This document shows positions 23,325-34,498 of a stretch of 64,000 nt of DNA, piece by piece (position 1 is the first letter of the stretch; every line of letters begins with the position of its first letter). Source of the DNA: Adineta vaga (taxonomy: Eukaryota > Rotifera). The position numbers and the translations under genes are program-made. The DNA lies in NCBI GenBank assembly GCA_021613535.1, contig CP075496.1, forward strand, positions 3,658,001 to 3,722,000, written 5' to 3'. The notes beneath the pieces are model-generated. The model searched no databases. It was not told where the DNA came from and worked only from the letters and a program-made list of their open reading frames with translations.

Positions 23325-26300
23325 TTAATCATCAAGTGAATCGATATCAATAGAATCATCATATTCAAACTTATTTAATTTGATTGTTGTTGCATGATTT
23401 AATGAGAAATCAAATAATCTTTCATCTGTATCTGTTCTTGTATTATCAGTTAAAAATCCGATGGAATTATTCTTTTCTGTAACCATTGAATTCATATCAT
23501 ATCTAAATAGAAAGAAACAAAATAAAGATAATATTGATAATCTAATTTACATTAGTTCTACTCTATGATCAGAGTTAATAGAGAGTAAGTAGTCGTATAG
23601 TGATAACAAACAAATGTTATTTATGGATCATGTTTTGTTAAGATAAAATCTCAAATTTTCTTTGAAGAACATTGATTATTGAAAATCTTTGTTCTGATGA
23701 AAGAAAAATCAATTAGTTCTGATTGATGATCGACATTAATATTTGGGAAAAAAAGCGTTTCATTTTGACAGGATTATTTATTAGAATATCGGTCGAAAAT
23801 CACATTAGTTCGTCTAATGATGCTGTTTGTCTTTCTAGATATATAGTCTTTTCTTGGAAACTTCAAGGTCACAGATATATGTTGTCAAGTCTGTGCCATG
23901 TTATTTTACTCTTATGATAAAAATTAAAGTAATTCTTTAGATAAGATAAATAACTAAGCTTTTTGGTATATTATTTCTCCTTTAGATTTGATTGAGAAAA
24001 CGAGAATTTCTTATTTATCCATAAATTCAAGAAAACAACAGAGTAACTAGTACAAACATTATAAATTTCTGTTGATGAGAATACAATAGAGGTTGTTGAG
24101 TATAGAATTAATTATATTTTTAGCAATTCGACCCACTTTGATGACATGTATACCGATAAAAAACAACAGAATTTCTAATTATTTATTACTATTAGATTAC
24201 GATTAATATGAAATCAAAATAGACAGTTTTGATATGAGAATAATTGAATTATCTGTTCTTTTCTCCTGAATATTGTGCGGAAAAATAGAAGTAACTTACC
24301 GTCTTTTTGAATATCGATCAATATAACCAATATCAATAATCGAACGATTTGTTACATCTATAGAAAAAATTAATGGATATGTTCTCTGATATTCTATTCC
24401 TTACTTATTGTAGACGAATTCGAAACTTTTAATAAACAGGCTTGATAAGGTAAGATATTAGTAAAATATTCTTCTTCTGAACAGCCATAAACTATTCAAT
24501 ACAAATTCAAAATCAACAACAACAATAAGAATCATCAAACTTACATAATTTATTCGTTGTTAATAATGTCCGATTTTTCTGTGCCTGAACAAAAATATAA
24601 TTTATGTCATATTAAAAAAAACCCAATAATATGTACTCGAGATTTCACATCATTATCTTGTGGTTTACGCATTGGTTTAAAACCTCGTTGAACTGACGTT
24701 GAATTACATAATCGTACTGCTCGGCAAGCTATACTTGATGAAATTGAGACAAGTTGTGAACGTGTCTAAGAAATCCAATCAATCATTCACTTATCAGTAA
24801 AGATATTTTACCTCCCACTCGTTAAGAATATATTCTGTTGTACTAAGATGATCACATAGTTGAGCAATATCGTCAATTAAGGAATAAAAATCTAGGTAAT
24901 TCTCAAATAGAAATCCAATAAATGTCGATGCTGATATATGACATTGTTCGATAAGATTCTGACGGATAAAATAAGGCAACAAAAAAAAAATAGAAATAAA
25001 TTTTCAACAAATATATTTGCTTTACTTCAGGTTGTTGATTTGTATTTCCATAGATTGAATTTTCTTCTGAATCTATATAAAGATCATAGCATGATTTAGT
25101 AAGAATTATATTGAAGATTTTGTTTTTAATAAAAGAACCTTTTTTATATAAGATTCGACCAAGACCTTGAAACAATGATAAACACGTATCTTTCGAAATG
25201 TTTGTTGTCGACGATGATTTCACTTTAGTGTTATTACCTATAAACAAAAATTATTTCATTTGAAATTTTTTCATCGAATATTTACTTGAAAACTGTAATG
25301 TATTAATAGCTAATCGAAGATCGCCATTAGCTGTTTGAATAACATCATTAATACAATCTCGTGATGGTGGTTTTAATTTCTATTTTTTGAGAAAAAATAA
25401 TCAGATGATTACTATTGATGATATACGTACTAATAGAGATGCATGTTGAATAATTAAATCAAGACCTTTTTTCATATATGTCGGTGCAATTGCATTAAAA
25501 CTAGATAGAAAATGATAATGTTTGAAATAGCTCTTTAAGATGATGATGAAAAATAGTCACCTGATCTGTTCAATTTTTAATTCATCGATAATCGATAGAG
25601 AAAATAATAGATGAGGATTATTTGCTGCTGTTAATGAACTATTATCTGTTACTATAAATATGATTGGATGATATGCAACACGTTTTAATTCTCTATTATA
25701 TTAAGATAAAAAGAAGAAAATGTTTCAGTTCGTTTTCTTAGTTCTTTTTTTTTGAATTAATTTTTCTTTTTATCTAATTCACCTTAAAGTAGAATGAAAC
25801 GAAGTTATATCAGAATAAAAACCATTTGGTAAATCCTATAATAAAAAAAAGAACGAAGATATTCATATTTATAAGTTATATTTGTCCTTTTCTCTTATCT
25901 ATAAACAACAACATCAAACTATTTAACAAACTACTTCTGTTAGTTTCTCTTTTTGTTACAAACACTCATACTCTCTCTCTCTCTCTCTCTCTCTCTTTCA
26001 TTTGTGCATCTGAAAATCTTTCTTATCTTATCATTTTCTTTTTTACAGCAACTCAGCTAACATCTTCATATCATTTTCATTTATTCATTTTTTAAAGTAA
26101 CGATGCAACAAAAATACGGGCTTTTATGCCTGCTCTTCTTGTTTATCTCTGGATATTATACACAAGATCCGACAACTACGTTGAATCCTAACTGGCAAGG
26201 CGATCCCAAAGTATGTATAGTTAATCCACCACCAACTCCATCACCAGAACCAGCACCACCATTCCCTCAATTTTCTCAAACGGCAGAATTTACACTTGAA

Positions 26301-29300
26301 CGTGTTGAATCTAGTCGTTTAGTAACAAATATAACGCTTCCAAGTCAATTATCATTGTACCAATATCTTTATGATTATAATGCCAATAAATTAATCATGG
26401 TCAAGAATAAAAATGGTTTGATTGATGTCGAATATTACTACTACAATATTCTCAAGAAATCAACCTATTATGGAGGACAATTCTGTGTTGTTACAGATAT
26501 TCCACAAAATGCTGATATGGGTAAGTTTAGATATTTTATATTTTTGAGATAGAATGGATCTTTTACATGTCTATTTTAGATGGTGCATCGGCAATTAAGT
26601 TGGCAGATGGTTCATGGCATATTCGTCCTCTGAATGAATTTCTCTTGTTTTCAAGTGACAGCCCAGATCGACGAGTAACACCAATTTATCTTGGTAAAAC
26701 CATGGTTCGTGGTATTCCTGTTGATAAGTGGCAATCATGTTACATTGATCGATCACAATATCGTACAGTTCGACGTATTTGGTATTTCGCTCAACAAGGT
26801 GTTTCAACGCCAACTGGTCTTGTTGGTCAATACGCTCATCCAATTCAAGCAGAAATCACTGGTTCACTTGACCTTCCCAATGGTACACAAATAGCAGAAG
26901 TTGATGAACTCTACAATGTCATATCATACCGGCCATATATTTTGGAAACAGCTGATGCGTTAGCACCACCCAAAGGTGTATTTTGTAACAGTGGCCCAGG
27001 TCAATCATTAATTTCACTTCGAGATATTGGTGCAGGTTGGCCAAATCGCTTTAGTGTTCGTGTTGAAGCTTCAACAAGTCGAAGTGAACGATGGCAAAGA
27101 TTTCATTTACGTTATGATAGTGGCCGAGATGGCAATTCAAAACGTTTACGATATGATTATGCTCCACCTGGTTCAGAAGATTTTGTCTCTGTTATTCATG
27201 ATTATGCCAATGATATAACTTATACAATCGATCGTCGTGCTGGTGCATGTCATGTGAATCGTTCTGTCGACATACCTGATGTCAGTCCAACACGTGATCC
27301 AATTGAATTTTTCATCAAAAATGAAGCACGATTCATATTCGATCCACCAGCAAATGCTTGGGAATATAATGGATTTCGATGTAAGAAGCATAAAGAATTT
27401 TAAGAAATTATTATCTATTCGATTTCTTTTTTAGCTTGCCGAGGTAATACAATTAAATGCACAATCTTGACAACATCAATGGACAACTTTCCTGTTATGG
27501 TTGACATCGATACAGGCAAACCTACTGGTGAAACATGGGCAGCAACAAATATAGAATATGCATGGTCCATGCGCGCACCATTTGCTCCAACATTTATGAA
27601 TCGATCAAGACGATTTGATTATCCAACAACATTATATTTAAAACTTTTTCGATTTGAAGATCCAAATAACCCATCACCACTTACTGTTCGTAGTGAAGAT
27701 ATTGAATATGAATTCTATGAAATGTCTCATGAAAGACATCCACAAGATTTCGATGTTAGTGCATGTTATCGATCATTAGGTTATGAATATTTACATCTTA
27801 CGTTTGTGATGAAATTGAACAAAGGTAGTATCATTGATGGTAATCATTTAGATCGACGAGAATTAGAATTCTTCACATATTTTGCTATTCGAAATATGAG
27901 TGAAGTTAGTTTTTCACGTATCAGTGAAGTTGAAATTGACCATGAACGTGTCGGTAATGATGTAACTGTGTTTTTTACTCTTCTTGGACGAACACCAAAT
28001 CCAGGTTCACCAACTGGTTTTGTTGATGAAATTACAGCTGCTACTGCTCGTGATAAATTAAAAAATGCTATTGATGCAGGAAAATTTTATTTTGACTTTT
28101 CCTTAATGGATAATTCAACGGTACAATTTCGAGCAGAAGCTGGTTCATTAAAAGGATCAAAACTTTATATGTCAACACATGCAGGAGGTCCAGTTAAAAC
28201 TATTGATAAATATACATCGGGTTCAGAAGCACTCGCTATTATTGTTGGTTTACTTCTTGGTCTAATTGTAGGTGTAATTATAGCAGGAGTTGTAAGAGTT
28301 GTACGAAAAGAACCAATGCCTGCAGCAATATCATTATCAAATCCTCTTCCATCCATCAATTTCCATACAAAGAAAAATGCAGCTGCATCGAATGCTTAAA
28401 CAAATTATCTATTCTATGAACTTACATATATTTTCTATTCATTATTTTTTTTTCTAGTTTTTCTATAAAACATCAATCAATATGTAGTTTGAATTATGTC
28501 ATTTTCTTTTCTCTTTCTATTTGAATAATAAAACTTTGAACTTACTTCAATCAGAACTAGTTGTTTATTATAAGATGATTGTGATTCAATAGATTCTTCA
28601 TTGTCATCATCGAATGTTAGACCATTGCTTGAATTACCAGTTGAAGATGATAGATAACGAGTAGATTGAAAGACAAATGTACGAAATAAACGTTTTTGAG
28701 ATTCAGTCCATTGACGATCATCTGAAAAACAATGTAGATAGAAATCATTGTCATCGTTTGAAATAACAAGAGAGATATTGCAGTTTATTGAAGCAAATCA
28801 TCAGAGATAAACATTAGATTAATCAGATTCATATTATAAAAATATATTTGTATACATCAACGAGAACTACTACAGTTCAATCAACATATAACTTTTTATG
28901 CATTGGGGAATTCGTATTTACATAACATATTTTTCTTGTATCGATTTTCTCTTAATAAAGTTTGAATCCCGACTGTTGTATGAATCGAAATAAACCATAC
29001 TTTTTCAGACTCCAGACAGTCTCAGAGGACATTCGTAGTACGAAAGAATCAAATCTATTCATTCATCATGCAAATATTTATCATATAGACTCATTATTGC
29101 CTTATACAAATAATTCAAAAGAGTTCTTTTCATTGAGATCACGTCTATTCAATTAATTATTTACTTTATATTCGTATTTGAATGATTGATACTGTAAATT
29201 AGAACTAACCTTGTTGTTCATCGGATGCAGTTGCTGTTAATGTCGATGTTGTTCGTGTTTCCCATTCGATGATATTAATATTCATTGAAGATGCTAATAT

Positions 29301-29825
29301 TCGTAGACACGTTGATTTTCCAGAACCGGATGGACCAGACATCAATATTAATTTGGATGGTCTCTAATATAAAATCGAATATAAATGAAATATATATATA
29401 TATATATATAAACGTAATCTTACTTTAGGACTTTTAACAAGTTCACATGATCTTTCTAAACTTTCTTCTAATTCTTTGATTTTTTTTGGATGTAAAATTA
29501 GATCATGTCGTGTTTTCGGTCGAAATAAAGTAGACCAAAGTTCATCATTTTGTTTCGTTTTCGTTTTCGTCATGATGGATCGAGCTGTAGATGACGATGT
29601 TATTGATGATTGTTGTGATTGTGAAGACAATTTCGATACAAATGTTTTAGGACTTTTCGTTTGAATATTAGTTATCAATGTAGGAGATGGTGGAACGTCA
29701 TTAAATTGTTCAAATATATTTCGATAGGATGATGGATTAAGAGAATTTGGAGATGTTTTAAAACGTTTTATCGGCTGTTCCGATCGAATATTAAGATCCG
29801 AAACTGAAGGAATTCGACGAGACAT
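23325..29825 (-). CDS. RAD17: RAD17 checkpoint clamp loader subunit
   Basis: Fourteen exons: 29424-29825, 29210-29363, 28546-28721, 25783-25835, 25561-25692, 25431-25500, 25286-25379, 25026-25237, 24812-24958, 24637-24765, 24545-24584, 24405-24491, 24300-24357 and 23325-23502. They keep phase and give 643 residues (human about 681). The N-terminus has LWSTLFRPKTRHDL, then the Walker A motif MSGPSGSGKST. Next come QLVLIEDLPNGFY (Walker B region), AYHPIIFIVTDN, SFNAIAPTYM, GDLRLAINTLQFS (sensor 2 region) and the LFQGLGRILYKKG segment characteristic of RAD17. RAD17 with RFC2-5 loads the 9-1-1 clamp at damaged DNA for ATR signalling. The 2.7-kb third intron contains a whole gene on the other strand; the other introns are short. 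Confidence 0.92.
25971..25996 (+). repeat. (CT)n microsatellite
   Basis: Continuous CT dinucleotides about 105 nt upstream of the start codon of the gene nested in RAD17. A TTTTTTACAG acceptor-like site follows at about 26048. Confidence 0.85.
26103..28399 (+). CDS. Type I membrane protein, possible LolA-like ectodomain, nested in RAD17
   Basis: Three exons (26103-26520, 26580-27380, 27435-28399) encode 727 residues. The start has a signal peptide (QQKYGLLCLLFLFISGYY) followed by a Pro-rich stretch. The large ectodomain contains GIPVDKWQSC, RRIWYFAQQ and several paired Cys residues. The pattern of a receptor-like repeat with a WxSC motif resembles metazoan membrane proteins described as having LolA-like domains; this match is from memory and only moderate. 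A single C-terminal membrane helix (ALAIIVGLLLGLIVGVIIAG) is followed by a basic stop-transfer and a tail of about 35 residues. The gene lies fully inside RAD17 intron 3 on the opposite strand. Its likely poly(A) signal AATAAA at 28527-28532 is 14 nt from a RAD17 splice donor. Confidence 0.8.
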
Positions 29826-30936
29826 TTGTCTAGTCGATAATAATTATAAAGAGAAGAATGACAAATTTCGAATTAATTGTAGTTTTAATTCAATTTCAGT
29901 TAAACGTTAGTCTTCTTTTCTATACAAATTCTTTCATGGCGCTACGATCTATTTCTTTATTGACATGGCATGTAACTCCATCATCTCGATCTAACAAATT
30001 GTTGGTTCCATTCTTTCATTTGTCATTTCAGTCGATCAAAAAAAATGTTTTTTCATACACAAAAGTAAGATCAATCGTTTTCCTTTTTTTTGCATGGAAT
30101 CTGATTGTAAAAGATGACTTTATTGATTGCATGTATGTTTTATTACAACTAAAGATTGATAATGATGAGTACTTCTAGCAAAAGAAACTCTCTCAGGACT
30201 CATGCAGTGAATTCGCAAACATGCATAAGAGAAGAAAAAAAAGAAGAAGAGAAAATTTGATCAAATTTACTCTACTCTTTCGATAATCTGCATATTGAGA
30301 GAAAGAAAGAAAAAAAGTTGCTCTACACTCGAAACATCTTCGAAGAAGAGTACTTGATTAGTTATTTAGCTTATATTGACTATAGTGATGATGATGATGA
30401 TGATGATGATGACGATGTTGTTGTTTTTTTCTCTACATTCTAATCAAATAATGTTTTTTTTTCCTGCAGCTGATTATTACTATTCTTGGAAAGGACGCCT
30501 AGATTTTTCAATCAACTTCTAGCCAATCTCGCATCGTTGCTTTCATTTCTCGATGCAAATTTATAAAGCTCAATAGAGAAAAAATGGAGAATTTGATTTA
30601 TAGTATACATAGATTTAGTTTTTCTCTTCTATATTTCTATTACTCATATGCTAATTTGAACTCTTGAGCTTAACGAATATATATATGATGAAAGATACGG
30701 ACTTCTCAATAATCGTAAATTGTTATTATATGCATAGAAGGAAAAAAAAGGGAACACAAGAGAAAAAAAGATTGTTTGTCTCGCTTTTCCTTCGTTTCTT
30801 TTTTTTTGAGCGAGTCAAAGGAGAGAGAGAGAGAGAGAACGAAGAGAAGAACATTCGGTGATTATTTCAGTAGTTTTTATATATATTTTCTGATCTGAGT
30901 AAAAGAAATCTTGATCAGTATAACAGTATATCAAAC
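29826..30936. other. Divergent intergenic region between RAD17 and APBB
   Basis: About 1.1 kb with promoters of both genes expected. It contains a GAT repeat at 30385-30413, T-rich and A-rich tracts and a GA run near 30821. No gene was seen. Confidence 0.45.
30385..30413 (+). repeat. (GAT)n microsatellite
   Basis: Nine to ten GAT/TGA units followed by GACGATGTTG. Simple trinucleotide repeat in the RAD17/APBB spacer. Confidence 0.85.
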
Positions 30937-33153
30937 ATGATTCGTGATAGACACAGTAAATCGAATCATGGGTCAGATAGATCATTGAATACTTATCGTT
31001 TAAAATATTCTCATCATTTAAATTATTGGAAAAATCTCAGAAAAACGAATTATTGGATTACTTTCGAAAATCCATTATTTCAGAATTCAGGTAAAATGAA
31101 AGTTCTACTTTTAACCAAAGTCCCTATCAAAAGATTCGATTCTAATTTATATTATTTACTTTGTTTTTCTAGTTCATCTAACTAACGAATGTCATTTTCA
31201 TTTGTAAGTAATTCTTCTTTCTTATCGAAATAAATCTAAAATTTTCTAATAGAAATTCGATTCCTACGGACAATCTATCATCACCAACAGAATCAACGGA
31301 TAGTGGAATACACATACATATGGAACGAACAATTACAGTTCGTATTGAATTCATTTTTTTTTATCTTTCTAAGAAAAGAAAAAAATTTGTTTTTGTAGAT
31401 GGATGATATGAATCTTCCAGTTGGTTGGGAACGATTTGAAGGTAAGAACTCTTCATAAAAATTGATTTTATGACATTTTTGTTGATATATATAGACGAGC
31501 AAGGTATTTATTATTGGCATAAACGTACTGGTACTGTAACACGTGATCGACCTGAATCTCTTACAACATCTCCATCATTGACACTTTCTCCATCACCATC
31601 AACTGATACATGTTTCGAAATTAATTCTCTCTTATATAGAAGTGAATCGGAAATGTCATTTCAAGTAATTTAATCTTTTGTTAATCATCATTATATGCGA
31701 CATTGAGAAATGAATTTGTTTTTTGAAGACATTGGATAATAATTCTGAACAACATCGTTTCTATGTTCGTTCACTTGGTTGGACAAAAGTTGATGAAGAA
31801 GATTTAAACAATGATCGAAGTAGTCGTTCCTATTAATCGATGTATTTCAGAATTAACAAATGGAATCAATGATGGTATTAATTGTTGGGGAGATGGTAAA
31901 GATCTTTATATGGATATAAATAAAAAAGATATACTCCTAATTGATCCGAGTGAAATGATAATCATACATAAACAATCAATACCATCGATTAGAATTTGGG
32001 GTGTTGGAAGAGAAAATTCTAGGTTTGAGAACATCTATTGTTGTTTTTGGTTTTTTCGTGATTGAAAATTTCATTTCATCTATCTAGGGATTTTGCTTAT
32101 GTAGCAAAAGATAAAGATCGAATGAAGAATATCTATAAATGTCATGTTTTTCGATGCGATAATACATCAGCAAGAATAATTGCTAATACATTGCGTGATG
32201 TATGTAAAAACTTAATGATCGAACGTGGTTTATTAGCGGCTACGAAAGAATCTTCAACTGATGAAATCTCCGGACAAAAACGGTAAGATTATAAATAGAA
32301 TTTTTCTCAGATATGAATAATCTAAAGTTTGATCACTATAGACCAACATCGTTTCCAGAATCGATTGAGAATGAATTAACTCATGGTAATAGTTTAAATT
32401 TGTTTTTATTTTGAATAACAAAATATGATTTTATTTTAGTATCATTTCCAACACCAATGGAAGAACAAAAGAAACATGTACCATGTAAATATTTAGGTTG
32501 TATATATGTTGAAAAACCTGGTGGAATCCATATTTTACGACCAGCTATTGAAAAAGTTTCACAGACAGTTCCTGAAGATAAATGGATTTCAGTTACAGTG
32601 AATATATCACCAACATCGATTATTGTTTCGTCAGATGATGTTCGTTAATTTGTGGAACGAATTCATTGTCTTTATAAAAGATTTTCTAGGATACAAAAGA
32701 ACAATTACTTGATTGTCGTATTCGTTATCTTTCATTTCTCGGTGTTGGTCAAGATAACAAGTAAATCTAACATTTATTTTCGATTTTGACGAAATTCATA
32801 TCTGTATGTTTCTAGTTTTTGTGGAATAATTATTCATTGTGCAGATAATTCTTTTAAATGTCATGTTTTTTATTGTCAACCATCTTGTGTTCAACTTTGT
32901 AAAAATATTGAAGCGGCTTGTAAAGTAAATATTGAATATCTTTCGATTGATTCCATTTTCATATCATTCATTCTAGTTACGCTATCAAAAATGCCTTGAT
33001 GCTCATCCACAGGTCATACGACCAGTGGAACAAACAAAAGTTTGTTAGAATATTTTTGAGATGATACATGTGTTAAATTTGATCTTTTTTTTGTAGAGTT
33101 ACGGTGCACAAATCAAAAGTTTGGTTGAATCATTTTGGTTTGGAAATAAATAA
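30937..33153 (+). CDS. APBB1: Fe65-type adaptor (WW plus two PTB domains), frameshifted in exon 6
   Basis: Thirteen exons: 30937-31090, 31173-31203, 31253-31337, 31399-31441, 31495-31664, 31729-32022, 32098-32282, 32342-32385, 32440-32639, 32690-32760, 32816-32924, 32977-33039 and 33097-33153. A WW domain (LPVGWERFEDEQGIYYWH) is split over two exons. PTB1 follows (FYVRSLGWTKVDEEDL, CWGDGKDLY, IRIWGVGRENSRDFAYVA), then PTB2 (VPCKYLGCIYVEKPGG, RIRYLSFLGVGQD, LRYQKCLDAHP). The order WW-PTB-PTB identifies the APBB family, which binds the APP intracellular tail and Tip60. Exon 6 contains one extra base near 31829-31830 that breaks the frame inside PTB1. The exon's length and flanking phases fit only if one base is removed, so it is either an assembly error or a recent mutation. 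Which APBB paralogue it is cannot be told. Confidence 0.88.
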
Positions 33154-34498
33154 TCTATTTGTCTGATTTTTAAGTCAATCGAAATTTGATGTTCCTTTTC
33201 AATATCAGATCATTGTTTTGTCGTTTGTTTTTTGATGTATTTTATCAATTTCTATTCGCAATTGAAACGTCAGTAATAATAATAAAAAAAAAGATGATGT
33301 TGTATTGTAAATACCAAAACCATAAAGAAATTTCAAAGTATGTATGTGAAGTGAAGAAGATGTGCAAAGACTAATGGTATACTTTGATCAAAATGCAGAT
33401 GAAAAGTAATAATCGGAAATGGTATTTAGTGTGATTCGCTATGATACAATTACTCGTTTCTGTTCAATTTTCTTCTATTAATACAGACATCGTTCAATGA
33501 TCACTTATGTAGATTATAGTACTTATATTCAGAGACATAACTCGGAAATCTACGATGCAAGAGAAAGATATAGTATCAATGAAAAAATTCAATATATTTT
33601 CTTTCCATTCGTTGTCGGCAGAGAGTAATTTGACATGTGAAGGTTGAATAAGTTTTTGTGTATTCCATTAGATATATTGCATTTTAATTGTTTACTATTC
33701 AATTCTTCAAGATAATTTAAATGTTCTAGAAGGATGTATAACCTTGTTTGAAGTTTACATTTTTATTGATTTAATATCGATCAATCATTCTCTTTTCAAT
33801 AGCAAGATATAGGATTAAAAAAACCAAGAAGAAAAACAGTAACCTTCAATTATTCATTGCATGATATATGTGTATTAGGAGACATTTGATTTTCAATTGA
33901 TTGGTATTAATTATGAATAGTATTTTAATCGTATTCCTTTCTGTCAGTTTCTATTAGGAAATGATAGATGTATGAAGGGTCTCTGAAAACATTTGATTGG
34001 TTTTAGTGTAATAGAAAATAAACACACTAGAAAAGAATATCACAAGGTGAAAGAGTAGAAGATAATATAGGCAAAAACATTCTGTTGTTGTTTCTTTCTA
34101 GTCTAGAGAGAATTGAAATGTTGAATCGCTTCGAGACAAATATATTGTATATGAAATTAATTTTCCTGAAGGAGATATATAAAAAAATAAGCAATATCGA
34201 ACAGGTGGTTTCTTGATTGCGATGCTGTTTTTCAATTTTATACTAAATCCGTCAGTCAGGGCACAAAAGTCAATCAAAAATTGTATACTATTTTAATAAT
34301 AGATCTTTCATGAATTTTTGCCTATTTGAATCGATCACACTATGTGTGGTTTTTTGGGTTTTATTTTCTTCTTTTCCACTAAATGTCATTAATGACAATA
34401 AAATGAAAACTAAAATAAACGATTGACAATCATATTCTCCTAACAAAACATAACAATAACTGATTGTTTTCACATTTGTTAAAAATAGATGTCTTTGT
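33154..34498. other. Convergent intergenic region between APBB and RPL5
   Basis: About 1.3 kb of AT-rich sequence between the 3' ends of two convergent genes. Open frames in it are short and carry no recognisable motif. I see no RNA gene or mobile element. Confidence 0.45.
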
